Assembly: GCA_026004215.1 (NCBI GenBank)
Contig: BPIR01000001.1
Span: 1,330,566 to 1,394,565 of the forward strand
DNA length: 64,000 bases
Direction of reading: 5' to 3'
From: Candidatus Binatia bacterium
GTDB taxonomy: Bacteria > Desulfobacterota > Binatia > HRBIN30
In this document: piece after piece, positions 26,877 through 36,141 of the stretch
Layout: each line of letters starts with the position of its first letter
Position numbering within the stretch: the first letter of the stretch is position 1
The notes under the pieces: model-generated
What the model was told of the DNA's origin: nothing
What the model saw: the letters and a program-made list of their open reading frames with translations, nothing else
The model's database searches: none
Translations under genes and position numbers: made by a program

Positions 26877-28637
26877 ATGGCGATAGCCCCGTCCAAGGCA
26901 AAGGAGCATCACAAGCAAGCCCAACTGAAGCTCGCACCCGTTGCGCCGACGCTCGACGATCCACTGGCGGAGTCTTCGCAATCCGCCGAAACACGCCCCG
27001 CCGGGTTGTACGAGGAGGCGCTGAGCCAGGGCGAAGAGTTACGCCGCCGGCCGTACACGGCCGCTGGAGTGCTGCAAATCATCCGCCAGCACGCAAAGGG
27101 CCGAATGACGGTTTGGGAGCGTATTGACGTTCTCCAGGACAAGGGCGTGCAGCCGATTGTGCTGTTCCAGAACTGGGGGCGCAATCTCGACGGTGCCTCG
27201 ATTGTCACTGCCATCTTGAAAATCCGGGGACGTGACGTTGCCTTGTATGGCCACGACTTCACCGTGCGTGCCGGCTCTATGGACGCCACCAACGGCCGGA
27301 AGCTTGCGAATTTGATCTATCTAGCCGGCAACAAAGGTATCCCGTTGATCGGCATGAACGACAGCGCGGGAGCGTTCGTTCCGGCTGGCGTGGGGGGCCT
27401 CGACGGGTATGCGGAGGCGTTTACGGCTCTGCGCAAGATCAGCGGCGTTGTGCCGAGCATCATGTGCATGTTCGGCTTCAACGCTGGCGGTGGGGCGTAT
27501 CTGCCGCGCCAGGGTAGTTTCATGATCCAGCCTGCAAACACATTCTTTGGACTCACTGGTCCAGGGGTGGTGAAGAGCGCTCTGGGCGAGGACGTAACGC
27601 CCGACGACTTGGGTGGGCCGAAAGTTCACGGGGCGAGCGGCGTTACGGACATCACTGTGGCCGACGAGGTCGCAGCTTTGCGCACAGCGCAGCGGCTACT
27701 CAGCTATTTGCCCGACTCCAACCGCGTCAGCCCGCCTTTTCAGCCGACCAGCGACCCGGTTGACCGCCGTACAGTGGAAATCGACACGCTTTTGCGCAAG
27801 GCCTTCAATTCACCGACCGGCTTCAATACTCCCTTCGACTCCTCGATCATCATCCAGCAAGTGTGCGACCACGGGGACTATTTCGAGCTTCAACCGGACC
27901 GTGCCCGGAACGCCATTACGGCGTTTGGCCGACTCGGCGGGCACGTGGTGGGATTCGTGGCCAACAACAGTGCGGTCGCCAGTGGCCAAATCGACATTGA
28001 CGCGGCATACAAGATCGCCCGCTTCGTGCGCTTTTGCAGCATTTACAATATTCCCGTGATTTTCATGGAGGACACGACTGGGTTCTTGCCCGGCCGTGAT
28101 CAGGAAAGTCGCGGCATCGTTCAGGCGGGTCGCGCCATGCTCGATGCCATCATTGATTTGCGTACCCCGCGCATTTTGTTGATTTTGCGCAACGCGTTTG
28201 GGGGCGCGTATGCCGCCTTCAACTCGTACGCCACCGGAGCCGACGTGGTGCTGGCTCTTCCGACCACGCGGGTTGCCGTGATGGGGACGGCCGGAAAGGA
28301 ATACACATACAAGAAGGAGCTCCAACAAGTCCGTGCCGCGGCAGCCAAGATGGCGGAAGAAGGGACTCTGCAACGTATCGAGGCTGGGATGTCGCCGGAA
28401 GATGCGCGCAAAGAAGCCGAGAAAGAAGCCACCGAATGGCTACGCAGCCAAGAAGCCGAGTTCAACCGCCGCTACGAAAAAGAGCTCATGAACCCGCGCG
28501 AGGCGCTGAGCCTCGGTTCCATTTCCGAAATCGTGATGCCTACGGACCTCCGCTGGGTCCTCTGGCGCAACTTACAGTTCTTGTTGGATCACTACCAACC
28601 TGGTCCGTGGCAATCCGTGCAGAGGGAGTTTCACTGA
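26877..28637 (+). CDS. Acyl-CoA carboxylase, carboxyltransferase subunit
   Basis: A 586-residue carboxyltransferase of the propionyl/methylcrotonyl/acetyl-CoA carboxylase beta family. It moves CO2 from carboxybiotin to an acyl-CoA. The ATG follows GAGAGGTAAGGACC. Oxyanion-forming glycine motifs are visible in both crotonase-fold halves: [11 protein letters not shown] near 200 and [12 protein letters not shown] near 440. [27 protein letters not shown] and [13 protein letters not shown] are typical of the family. It is longer than usual (about 515-540) by a 50-residue N-terminal extension and a charged helical segment (…[15 protein letters not shown]…) near 505-535. Its stop overlaps the start of the biotin carboxylase gene, so the subunits are coupled. 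The acyl-CoA substrate cannot be read from sequence. Confidence 0.93.
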   Translation: MAIAPSKAKEHHKQAQLKLAPVAPTLDDPLAESSQSAETRPAGLYEEALSQGEELRRRPYTAAGVLQIIRQHAKGRMTVWERIDVLQDKGVQPIVLFQNWGRNLDGASIVTAILKIRGRDVALYGHDFTVRAGSMDATNGRKLANLIYLAGNKGIPLIGMNDSAGAFVPAGVGGLDGYAEAFTALRKISGVVPSIMCMFGFNAGGGAYLPRQGSFMIQPANTFFGLTGPGVVKSALGEDVTPDDLGGPKVHGASGVTDITVADEVAALRTAQRLLSYLPDSNRVSPPFQPTSDPVDRRTVEIDTLLRKAFNSPTGFNTPFDSSIIIQQVCDHGDYFELQPDRARNAITAFGRLGGHVVGFVANNSAVASGQIDIDAAYKIARFVRFCSIYNIPVIFMEDTTGFLPGRDQESRGIVQAGRAMLDAIIDLRTPRILLILRNAFGGAYAAFNSYATGADVVLALPTTRVAVMGTAGKEYTYKKELQQVRAAAAKMAEEGTLQRIEAGMSPEDARKEAEKEATEWLRSQEAEFNRRYEKELMNPREALSLGSISEIVMPTDLRWVLWRNLQFLLDHYQPGPWQSVQREFH

Positions 28638-31468
28638 TGTTGCAGCCAACCCCAACAGAGCAAAGCGAATATTACAATCCGCTGGTCCATCGGGATCGGC
28701 GTTTGAGTCTATCCCCTTCCCCCTGGGTACGTTCGTTTTCTTGCGAGGACATGCGCATCCTCATCGTCTGCCGCGGACCGATTCGCAAGGAAGCCATCGA
28801 CGTCTTCCGCGAGATGGGAGTAGCGAAGGTGGGCATGCTGCTCTCCGAGCGCGACAGCATCGTGTTTCCACGAGCGTTGTCGCCCGAACTTCGGATCATG
28901 GACCCGAAATGCGTGCACCCCGTGCCGGATTACACCGGCGCGACCAAAGAAGAGCGCGAAGAACGCATCCGGCAAATCATCCAAATTTGCAAGGAGCATG
29001 GGTACGAGTACGTGTTTGCCGGCTACGGCTTCATGGCCGAAGACGCTCACTTCGTGCGCTCTCTCGAAGAGGCCGGGATCAAGTTCATCGGCCCGGGATC
29101 GTACACACAAGAAGCGGCCGGGGCCAAAGATGAGGCGAAGCGCACGGCGATCGAGAATCGCGTGTCCGTCACTCCCGGGATCAACAACGCAACCGCGCGT
29201 CTTCTGCTGCGCAAATATCCAACCCGGGAAGCATTGGCCCAGGTGGTCCAGCAGTATGGGCTCGACGTGCCTCAAGTGCGCTCGGCCAAGCTCCGTTTGG
29301 AGGAGCTGGCCGATCTGGTGCTCGATGCAGCATACCGCAAACACATGGATCTCTACACCATCGATGAGCTTGCCGAGCACATCCAGCTCGAGGCCGAAGC
29401 CTTACTGAAGGAATATCCTGGCCGCCGTTTCCGCCTGAAGGCCATTGGGGGCGGCGGGGGTAAGGGTCAACGGATTTTTTCGGATCCCAAGGTGGTGCCG
29501 AGCTTAGTCCGCGAGGTGCTGGCCGAAGTCAAAGCCACCGGCGTGGGCGACAACAAAAACATGCTCATCGAGCTCAACATCGAGAGCACGCGCCACAACG
29601 AAATCCAAATGGTGGGTAACGGCGAATGGTGCATCACCTTGGGCGGGCGCGACTGTTCTTTGCAAATGCACGAGCAAAAGCTCGTCGAGGTTTCGATCAC
29701 AGTCGAAGGCCTCCAGCAAGCGATCGCAGAAGCCAAGGCTAAGGGCGATCACAAAAAGGCAGCCATTTTGGAGACAGACCTCGCCGTCCTGCAGCGCATG
29801 GAAGCGGAAGCAGAGCGGTTCGGGAAAGCGGTCAAGCTCGACTCCGCGTCGACCTTCGAGTGTATCGTGGAAGGCGACCGCCATTACTTCATGGAGGTCA
29901 ACACCCGCATTCAAGTCGAGCATCGGGTTTCCGAACTCTGCTACGCGTTGCGATTCACCAATCCGGAGGACCCCGACGACTACTTCGACGTCCACTCTCT
30001 GGTGGAATGCATGGCGCTCATTGCCCGGCACAAGCAGCGGCTGCCACGGCCCACGCGGGTACAACGGGAGATGGCTGCAATTGAAGTGCGGCTCAACGCC
30101 ACTGACCGCGCGTTACAGCCTGCGGCTGGTGGTGTGATCATGTCCTGGTCCGATCCGATTCCCGGGGAGATCCGCGACGACCAGGGGATTTGTATCAAGA
30201 ATCCCGACACGGGTTTGTTCATGCGCTACCGGCTGGCCGGTGCTTACGACTCCAATATCGCGTTACTGTTGTCCACCGGACGGGACCGCCGCGAAAGTTT
30301 CGAGCGCATCGCTGAGGTTCTTCGGTGTACCACGCTGCGGGGAAGCGATTTGTTTACCAACCGCGAGTTTCTTTACGGGGTCGTGATGTGGTTTTTGGCG
30401 CGCGACGTGTGGGCCAAACCAACCACAAAGTTTGTGGTGCCCTATTTGACCGCGGTGGGTGAGTTGGCGCAAGAAGCCAACAACATCGATCTCGACCACG
30501 CCTTCCAGCGGATTGCAGCTCATTTCGTGGACACGCACGGGGCCGCGGGTGGAAAGGAAGCCGCAACCGCAGCACGCCAAGTCATCGAACTCAAGGAGAC
30601 CCTACTCGAACGTCCGATTCAAGCTTTGTTCGAAGAACCGCACTTTTTGTCGGCCTGGTTGAGCCAGCACCGATCGGATTTCGAGTACGTCGGAGACGGC
30701 ATCCGCTGGTTACGCAATCCAGTAGATATTCTTGCCGACACCTACCATTTGCTCCACCTCGACGATCGCCCCGATGAACCGGCCGCCCATCGCATCTGGG
30801 ATCACGATCAAGCTTTGCTCGAAAAAGCCCGGGGCTTTTATGCAAAGCTTTCAGCCCGGCCCGGCGTACCGAAGGAATGGCCAGCCCTCGACACCCTCTT
30901 GCAGCAACCGGAACCGGCCCTCGGGTTCAGCCCAGAGGTGTGGCAGCGTATTCGCGCCGCTCATGCCGGCCACCAAGCCGGTCTCGAGATTCTTTCGCTC
31001 CTTCCACTGATTGCTCGCACCACTGGCTTCTACGACCTGCGGTTGGCGGAGGATCTTACCGTCGTCATCCCGGATCGTTTACTCGATCCCCAGCACCAAG
31101 AAGCCATGCGGAAAGTGCTTGTTCCTCCTCCGGTCGCAGCGTCGGACGAAATCGTTGCGGCCATGGGCGGCACCTTGTACCACCAAGAATCTCCCGGCAT
31201 GCCGCCGTTTGTCGAGAAGGGCAGCCACTTCGAGCGCGGCGATCCGCTCTACATCATCGAGGTGATGAAGATGTTCAACAAGGTTTATGCGCCGTTTTCG
31301 GGCACGGTTTTGGAGGTCCTCGTTCCCGAAAGTGGAGTGGTCGTGCGCAAGGGGCAGCCGTTGTTCAAAGTACGTCCGGACGAGGAAATTGTTCACGAGG
31401 ATCCAGAAGCACGCGCCCAGCGGCGGCGCGAACACACGGAAACTTACCTCGCCCGCCTTCTTCCTTAG
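28637..31468 (+). CDS. Biotin carboxylase/biotin carrier fusion subunit of acyl-CoA carboxylase
   Basis: A 943-residue protein; the ATG shares its A with the TGA of the carboxyltransferase gene (TGATG). Order of parts: a biotin-carboxylase N-domain, the ATP-grasp domain with AIGGGGGKGQRIF and FMEVNTRIQVEHRVSE, a long middle region, and a C-terminal biotinyl domain with EVMKM, whose Lys carries biotin. It is longer than the usual 600-670-residue alpha subunit: an extra helical stretch of about 75 residues sits before the ATP-grasp glycine loop (…TREALAQVVQQYGL…ELADLVLDAAY…), and about 300 residues lie between the carboxylase and the biotinyl domain. It charges biotin with bicarbonate at the expense of ATP for the preceding subunit. 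Confidence 0.92.
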   Translation: MLQPTPTEQSEYYNPLVHRDRRLSLSPSPWVRSFSCEDMRILIVCRGPIRKEAIDVFREMGVAKVGMLLSERDSIVFPRALSPELRIMDPKCVHPVPDYTGATKEEREERIRQIIQICKEHGYEYVFAGYGFMAEDAHFVRSLEEAGIKFIGPGSYTQEAAGAKDEAKRTAIENRVSVTPGINNATARLLLRKYPTREALAQVVQQYGLDVPQVRSAKLRLEELADLVLDAAYRKHMDLYTIDELAEHIQLEAEALLKEYPGRRFRLKAIGGGGGKGQRIFSDPKVVPSLVREVLAEVKATGVGDNKNMLIELNIESTRHNEIQMVGNGEWCITLGGRDCSLQMHEQKLVEVSITVEGLQQAIAEAKAKGDHKKAAILETDLAVLQRMEAEAERFGKAVKLDSASTFECIVEGDRHYFMEVNTRIQVEHRVSELCYALRFTNPEDPDDYFDVHSLVECMALIARHKQRLPRPTRVQREMAAIEVRLNATDRALQPAAGGVIMSWSDPIPGEIRDDQGICIKNPDTGLFMRYRLAGAYDSNIALLLSTGRDRRESFERIAEVLRCTTLRGSDLFTNREFLYGVVMWFLARDVWAKPTTKFVVPYLTAVGELAQEANNIDLDHAFQRIAAHFVDTHGAAGGKEAATAARQVIELKETLLERPIQALFEEPHFLSAWLSQHRSDFEYVGDGIRWLRNPVDILADTYHLLHLDDRPDEPAAHRIWDHDQALLEKARGFYAKLSARPGVPKEWPALDTLLQQPEPALGFSPEVWQRIRAAHAGHQAGLEILSLLPLIARTTGFYDLRLAEDLTVVIPDRLLDPQHQEAMRKVLVPPPVAASDEIVAAMGGTLYHQESPGMPPFVEKGSHFERGDPLYIIEVMKMFNKVYAPFSGTVLEVLVPESGVVVRKGQPLFKVRPDEEIVHEDPEARAQRRREHTETYLARLLP

Positions 31469-31559
31469 AGGGAGGCCAAGGGGGGTCCGCGGCCCACACG
31501 TTTTCCAATTTGTCGAGCCCAACCGTGCGGGCCTGGCCGCACGAGTACCGTGCAAGCAG

Positions 31560-33491
31560 CTATTCGCGCGTCAAGTATGTATACGCCTGCAGTCCCTGCT
31601 CGTAGTGCCGCCGCAAGCGTGCCGATTCTTCCAGGCTAATCTGCCCGGCGCGCATCGCGTCTTCGATGGTGCGCCGCACTCGTTCCACCAAAGCCCCTTT
31701 ATCGTACTCCACGTAACGCAGGACATCGGTTACGGCATCACCTTCGACGACATGCTCGACTTCGTATCGCCCGTCCGACCCTAGGCGCACATGCACGGCA
31801 TCGGTGTCGCCAAATAAGTTGTGCAAGTCACCCAGGATTTCTTGATACGCCCCCACCAAAAACACCCCGATGTAGTATGGTTCCCCATTCCACGAGTGCA
31901 GCTCTAGCACGTCGCGCACATCGCGGGGATCAATGAACCGGTCGATCTTGCCGTCGCTATCGCAGGTCAGGTCGGCAAATACCCCCCGGCGCGTGGGCTT
32001 TTCGTCGAGCCGGTGGATCGGCATCACCGGGAACAGTTGTTTGACCGCCCAGTGATCCGGAGCCGACTGAAACACCGAGAAGTTGCCGTAGTAGGTGTCG
32101 GCCAGCCCTTTCTCCAAGGGCTCCAATTCCTCTGGCACATAAGGCAGCTCTCGCACGATGCGGAGAATTTTTTCGCAGCAGTCCCAAAACAAGCGCTCGA
32201 CGCGAGCTCGCTCCCGCAAGTCCAAGAAACCGAGCGTGAACAAACTCGTGGCTTCCTCTTTGAGCTGCAGAATGTCGTGGTATGCCTCCAGCACGTTTTT
32301 CTGCGAAATGGTCTCGTAGACTTCCGCCAAGTTTTGGATCACGCGCGGGTCGCTTTCCGACACCGGTTCAGGTGGCTGGCCCGAAATCATCTCGTGAACC
32401 CCGAGGACGTCGAAAATCAGCACCGAGTGATGCGCCGTCATCGCACGCCCCGACTCGGTAATGATATCGGGGTGCGGCAGGCCCTTCCCATCGCAAGCCT
32501 CCTGGATGGTGGCTACGACATCATTCGCGTACTCCTGCACCGTGTAGTTCATCGAGGAGTGGAAGTTTGTCTGCGAGCCGTCGTAGTCTACGCCGAGCCC
32601 GCCGCCCACATCGATAAAGCGCGGCTGCGCACCCATTTGGTGCAGCCCAACGAAGATCATGGCGGCTTCTTTCAAGGCGTCTTTGTGCGCGCGGATAGCT
32701 GTGATTTGGGAACCAATGTGAAAGTGCAGCAACTGCAAGCAGTCGAGCATGCCCTCCGCGCGCAGCTTCTCCACCGCTTCCACGATCTCCACGGCAGTCA
32801 GACCGAACTTCGACCGGTCACCCGTAGACTCGACCCACTTCCCGGCCCCTTTCGTGGTGAGCTTTGCCCGCACTCCGATGTTCGGGCGAATTCCCAGTTC
32901 GCGAGCGGTGCGTACCACGAGCTCCACCTCGTGCGCCCGGTCGATGACGATGATCGGCGTACGGCCAAGCCGCTGCGCTAAAAGTGCCGTCTCGATGTAG
33001 GTACGATCCTTGTAGCCGTTGCAGATGATCAGCGCTCCGGGCGTATCCAAAATGGCCAGCGCAATCAGCAGCTCCGGCTTGCTGCCCGCCTCTAGGCCCA
33101 CCTTCATCGGTGCGCCGTATTGGACAATCTCCTCTACCACGTGCCGCTGCTGATTCACCTTGATCGGGTACACGCCGCGGTATTGCCCCTCGTAGCCGTA
33201 TTCTCGCATGGCGCGCTCGAAAGCGGCACACAATCCCCGCACGCGGGCGGCCAAAATGTCGGAAAACCGGATCAGCATCGGCGTTCGCAACCCACGGCGC
33301 TGTAAATCCTCCACCAGCTCTAATAAGTCGATTGCCGGACCGGATTCCCCCTGGGGACGCACTTCCACGTGCCCCTTTGCGTTCACCGTAAAAAACCCCG
33401 CACCCCATGCGGCGACGTTGTACAGCTCGATGCTATCCCGCACCGTCCATCCCCGAATCACCGCTCCGTTCTCACGCACCCGCAAGTTCAT
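31560..33491 (-). CDS. speA: Biosynthetic arginine decarboxylase
   Basis: A 643-residue PLP enzyme converting arginine to agmatine, the first step of the agmatine route to putrescine and spermidine. Length fits the SpeA family (about 630-660). The PLP lysine is Lys111 in YPIKVNQQ. Other family marks are LLHFHIGSQ, DVGGGLGVDYDGSQT, ESGRAMTAHHSVL and the C-terminal GAYQEILGDLHNLFGDTDAVHV. The ATG follows GAGGGCAGGG. It is convergent with the biotin carboxylase gene (92 bp between stops). No other polyamine gene is in the window, so it stands alone. Confidence 0.97.
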   Translation of the reverse strand: MNLRVRENGAVIRGWTVRDSIELYNVAAWGAGFFTVNAKGHVEVRPQGESGPAIDLLELVEDLQRRGLRTPMLIRFSDILAARVRGLCAAFERAMREYGYEGQYRGVYPIKVNQQRHVVEEIVQYGAPMKVGLEAGSKPELLIALAILDTPGALIICNGYKDRTYIETALLAQRLGRTPIIVIDRAHEVELVVRTARELGIRPNIGVRAKLTTKGAGKWVESTGDRSKFGLTAVEIVEAVEKLRAEGMLDCLQLLHFHIGSQITAIRAHKDALKEAAMIFVGLHQMGAQPRFIDVGGGLGVDYDGSQTNFHSSMNYTVQEYANDVVATIQEACDGKGLPHPDIITESGRAMTAHHSVLIFDVLGVHEMISGQPPEPVSESDPRVIQNLAEVYETISQKNVLEAYHDILQLKEEATSLFTLGFLDLRERARVERLFWDCCEKILRIVRELPYVPEELEPLEKGLADTYYGNFSVFQSAPDHWAVKQLFPVMPIHRLDEKPTRRGVFADLTCDSDGKIDRFIDPRDVRDVLELHSWNGEPYYIGVFLVGAYQEILGDLHNLFGDTDAVHVRLGSDGRYEVEHVVEGDAVTDVLRYVEYDKGALVERVRRTIEDAMRAGQISLEESARLRRHYEQGLQAYTYLTRE

Positions 33492-33547
33492 CCCTGCCCT
33501 CTTAGCATATTTCGCTCTCTTGTAGTCCTCCTCTCCGAGCTCTCCTC

Positions 33548-33583
33548 AAAAAAAAATGGGGACCGGGCACTGACCCGGTCCCC
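33548..33583 (-). terminator. Rho-independent terminator of the minus-strand secreted-protein genes
   Basis: GGGGACCGGG (33558-33567) pairs with CCCGGTCCCC (33574-33583) around a 6-base loop. Read on the minus strand, nine Ts follow after one base (33548-33556). It sits 26 bp after the stop of the gene ending at 33609 and just upstream of speA. Confidence 0.92.
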
Positions 33584-33608
33584 ACCCGCAACGGCTGCTA
33601 CTCCTTAC

Positions 33609-34745
33609 TCAAAGGCCACTGGGCTGCGCTGCCGGAAGCAAGATCACATCGGCCTGGGTACGCACGCCACGCTGGTGCACGACATTGGCGTCGCTACCCC
33701 CCCCGCGGAACTCCTCGGTAATCGCCAGTAGCCCGGTTCCCCGCACGGGGTCGCTAGTTTGCACACCGCGAATGATCGTCTGTCCCGTGAACGTTCCCTG
33801 CACTGCCGCGTTGAAGATGGAAAAGACATCGTCCCCCGCTCCCGGCCGCGTATCGATATCCGATAGCGCAATCTCCTGGAAGCAAGTGACGCTGCGGCTC
33901 GTCGAAAAACGCTGCTCGAACTCATTGAACACCAGGTACTGCGCAACTACGGATCGCGGCGCCTGGAAGTTGAAGTCTTGCGAGCATGGAACCAACGTGA
34001 GGTCGGTCGTCACAGTCCCTCCGCCGGGAAGTACGCCGGCCAGGCTTACGCCGTCGAAGAAGTGATTCACCAGCAGTAGGTTCGGGCAACCATTGTACTC
34101 CTGACCCAGAACCAACGTGTTGTCGCGGTTATTGGCACCCTCGATCGCCTGGATGCCGTACGCGTTGTAAATTCGCGTGTCGTTCCGCTCCACAATCCCC
34201 GCCTCGCCAATCAACGAGTTCATATCCACGGGCAGTTCGTCATCACCCACCTGCACGCATTTCAACTCTCCGATCATCGGATCGTCCGGGGACGGTGGGA
34301 TCGAGCCAGTGTTGAACTCGCCCTTTGGCCCAGGCCGATTTGCCAATGGCAGGTCCGGAAGCCCTTGAGAAACCCGCCAAAAGATGGGCTGCTTGGACGT
34401 CAGGCGGAAGGCAAAGTCCGTTTCTTGCCAGCCGGGCACGCAAACCCCTCCGGTGCTGCACGTGTTCTCTCCATACGGGTTACAAACCTGGAACGGAGCC
34501 GAAGAACACCGGCCGTTTGCGTTCACATAAAAGCAGCGCACATTCACCGGCTGGTCCGCAACGTTCGAGATTTGGACAAATGTATCGATACCCCGAGACC
34601 CGTCGACCACGATTTTCGGAAACACCAGAATGGCGGCGGGATTGGTCGAGCTGATGTCCGCCCGAGCCTCCATCCCCACCATTCCTACGATCCCCGCAAC
34701 GGATGCCATCACGGAGAGCTTTTGCATCCAACGCACCCTACGCAT
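33609..34745 (-). CDS. Secreted protein, tandem paralogue B
   Basis: A 378-residue exported protein of unknown function. The ATG at 34745 follows AAGGAGAAAGGCG; codons upstream are open but unsupported. A signal peptide occupies about residues 1-29 (…GMVGMEARADIS). The mature protein begins SSTNPAAILVFPKIVVDGS…DTFVQISNVADQPVNVRCFYVNA and contains VPGWQETDFAF, GELKCVQV, LTLVPCSQDF, FNEFEQRFS and TCFQEIALSDID, all shared with its neighbour. Conserved Cys residues suggest disulfides in an envelope-exposed beta-rich protein. It follows paralogue A by 72 bp and ends at a strong terminator. Confidence 0.85.
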   Translation of the reverse strand: MRRVRWMQKLSVMASVAGIVGMVGMEARADISSTNPAAILVFPKIVVDGSRGIDTFVQISNVADQPVNVRCFYVNANGRCSSAPFQVCNPYGENTCSTGGVCVPGWQETDFAFRLTSKQPIFWRVSQGLPDLPLANRPGPKGEFNTGSIPPSPDDPMIGELKCVQVGDDELPVDMNSLIGEAGIVERNDTRIYNAYGIQAIEGANNRDNTLVLGQEYNGCPNLLLVNHFFDGVSLAGVLPGGGTVTTDLTLVPCSQDFNFQAPRSVVAQYLVFNEFEQRFSTSRSVTCFQEIALSDIDTRPGAGDDVFSIFNAAVQGTFTGQTIIRGVQTSDPVRGTGLLAITEEFRGGGSDANVVHQRGVRTQADVILLPAAQPSGL

Positions 34746-34817
34746 CGCCTTTCTCCTTTCCCTTGGCTGGGAGCTTGCAGCCACCATCAACCCCTCATAC
34801 TCGCTAAACCGCACGCC

Positions 34818-35876
34818 CTACTCTCGGGGCGCGAGGAAGATCGTATCCGGACCTGCCGGGGGCACGAAGCTGCCGGTCGTGTGCAGGCTGTACATACCGG
34901 ACCGACTGCCACCAAATGCCTGCGCCACACCGATGACGCCACCGGAGGATCCGTCCCTCTGTACGACCGGGGTGATCTCCGTCATCGCCACGTCCGTCCC
35001 CAAAACGTTCGTGTGGAAGACCGAGTTCACCGGGTTCGTCGCGGCATCAATGTCCGAGAGCTGCGTATTCAAATAGCAAGTAACGGTGGTACTTGCCGAG
35101 AAACGCTCCTCGAACTCGTTGTACACGAGGAACTGCACAGTGACCGACCGCGGAATCTGATTTTCCAGATCCTGAGAGCAAGGCACCAGTGTCAGCTCCG
35201 TACGGGCTCCGTTGAATCCCTCGGCAGCGTGGTTCAGCCACAAGCGCTCGGGGCAAGCCATGAACATATCTCCGTCCAGCACCATTGGGTTCGAAGGATT
35301 GATATCCGGGTTTCCTTCGATGCCAACCGCATTGTAGCGCGCGAGGTCACCGTTGTTTGCGGCAATCACTGCCTGCCCCCGCAAGCGGTTGCCGCTGACA
35401 GGCTCACCCGATGCGCTCACTTCGACGCACTTGAGTTCACCCTCGAAGTTCGGTTTGGGCGGAATGTGACCGGGATCAAACCCCGATCCATCTACCCCAA
35501 AGCCATCCGTGGGATCCACGCGCCGGCCGCGCGCCACCGACCAGTGGGTCGGCTGTTGCCGGGTCAGCCAAATGTCAAAATCCGTTTCTTGCCAAAGGGG
35601 CACGCAAGTTGCGCTCGGCCGTTCACACGGCTGACCAGAAACCGCATCGAACAACCGCGCATCTACGTAATTGCAGTGCACCTGGATCATGGAGTTGCTG
35701 GAGTTGACCAGCATGATCACGGTATCTCGATTCTGGTCCGCCACCACCTTTGGAAAGACGAGGATTGACGCCGTCTTTTCCGACGTGACGTCGGCACGCA
35801 CCCCCGACGCCCACGCTCCCAGGACTGCCCAGGCACAAAGCCCTGAGAGTAACACATTCCACTTCACCGTTCGCAT
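34818..35876 (-). CDS. Secreted protein, tandem paralogue A
   Basis: A 352-residue exported protein, related to the next gene over its whole length. The ATG follows GGAAAGGAGGAGGGCA. The signal peptide ends near residue 29 (…GVRADVTS). Shared blocks are ASILVFPKVVAD, QVHCNYVDA, VPLWQETDFDIWLT, GELKCVEV, TELTLVPCSQDLE, VYNEFEERFSAST, and TCYLNTQLSDIDA. The N-terminal part reads like an envelope protein with an NSSN…-type beta domain. The pair clearly arose by tandem duplication; divergence is considerable (many substitutions and length changes), so it is not recent. No enzymatic motif is visible. Confidence 0.85.
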   Translation of the reverse strand: MRTVKWNVLLSGLCAWAVLGAWASGVRADVTSEKTASILVFPKVVADQNRDTVIMLVNSSNSMIQVHCNYVDARLFDAVSGQPCERPSATCVPLWQETDFDIWLTRQQPTHWSVARGRRVDPTDGFGVDGSGFDPGHIPPKPNFEGELKCVEVSASGEPVSGNRLRGQAVIAANNGDLARYNAVGIEGNPDINPSNPMVLDGDMFMACPERLWLNHAAEGFNGARTELTLVPCSQDLENQIPRSVTVQFLVYNEFEERFSASTTVTCYLNTQLSDIDAATNPVNSVFHTNVLGTDVAMTEITPVVQRDGSSGGVIGVAQAFGGSRSGMYSLHTTGSFVPPAGPDTIFLAPRE

Positions 35877-36141
35877 TGCCCTCCTCCTTTCCAGTCGACC
35901 GAACCTGCCTCACTCCCTCCGCCCATCGTTCATCCCAGAGCGGATGCGCCACCCTCGGCACCGCGGAAGTGCGCGCATACATACTCAAAAAATCGCGGGC
36001 TTGTCAAGGAAGAATCGCAGGAAAAACACCCTGGCCTTGGGGATGCCTGCGACACAGGACCCATTGCCCGGTGGGTGACCTCACAGCTGATTCCGCCAAC
36101 CAAGCGCGTTTTCTCCTTCCTCTTAACGACCGCCCCTCACC

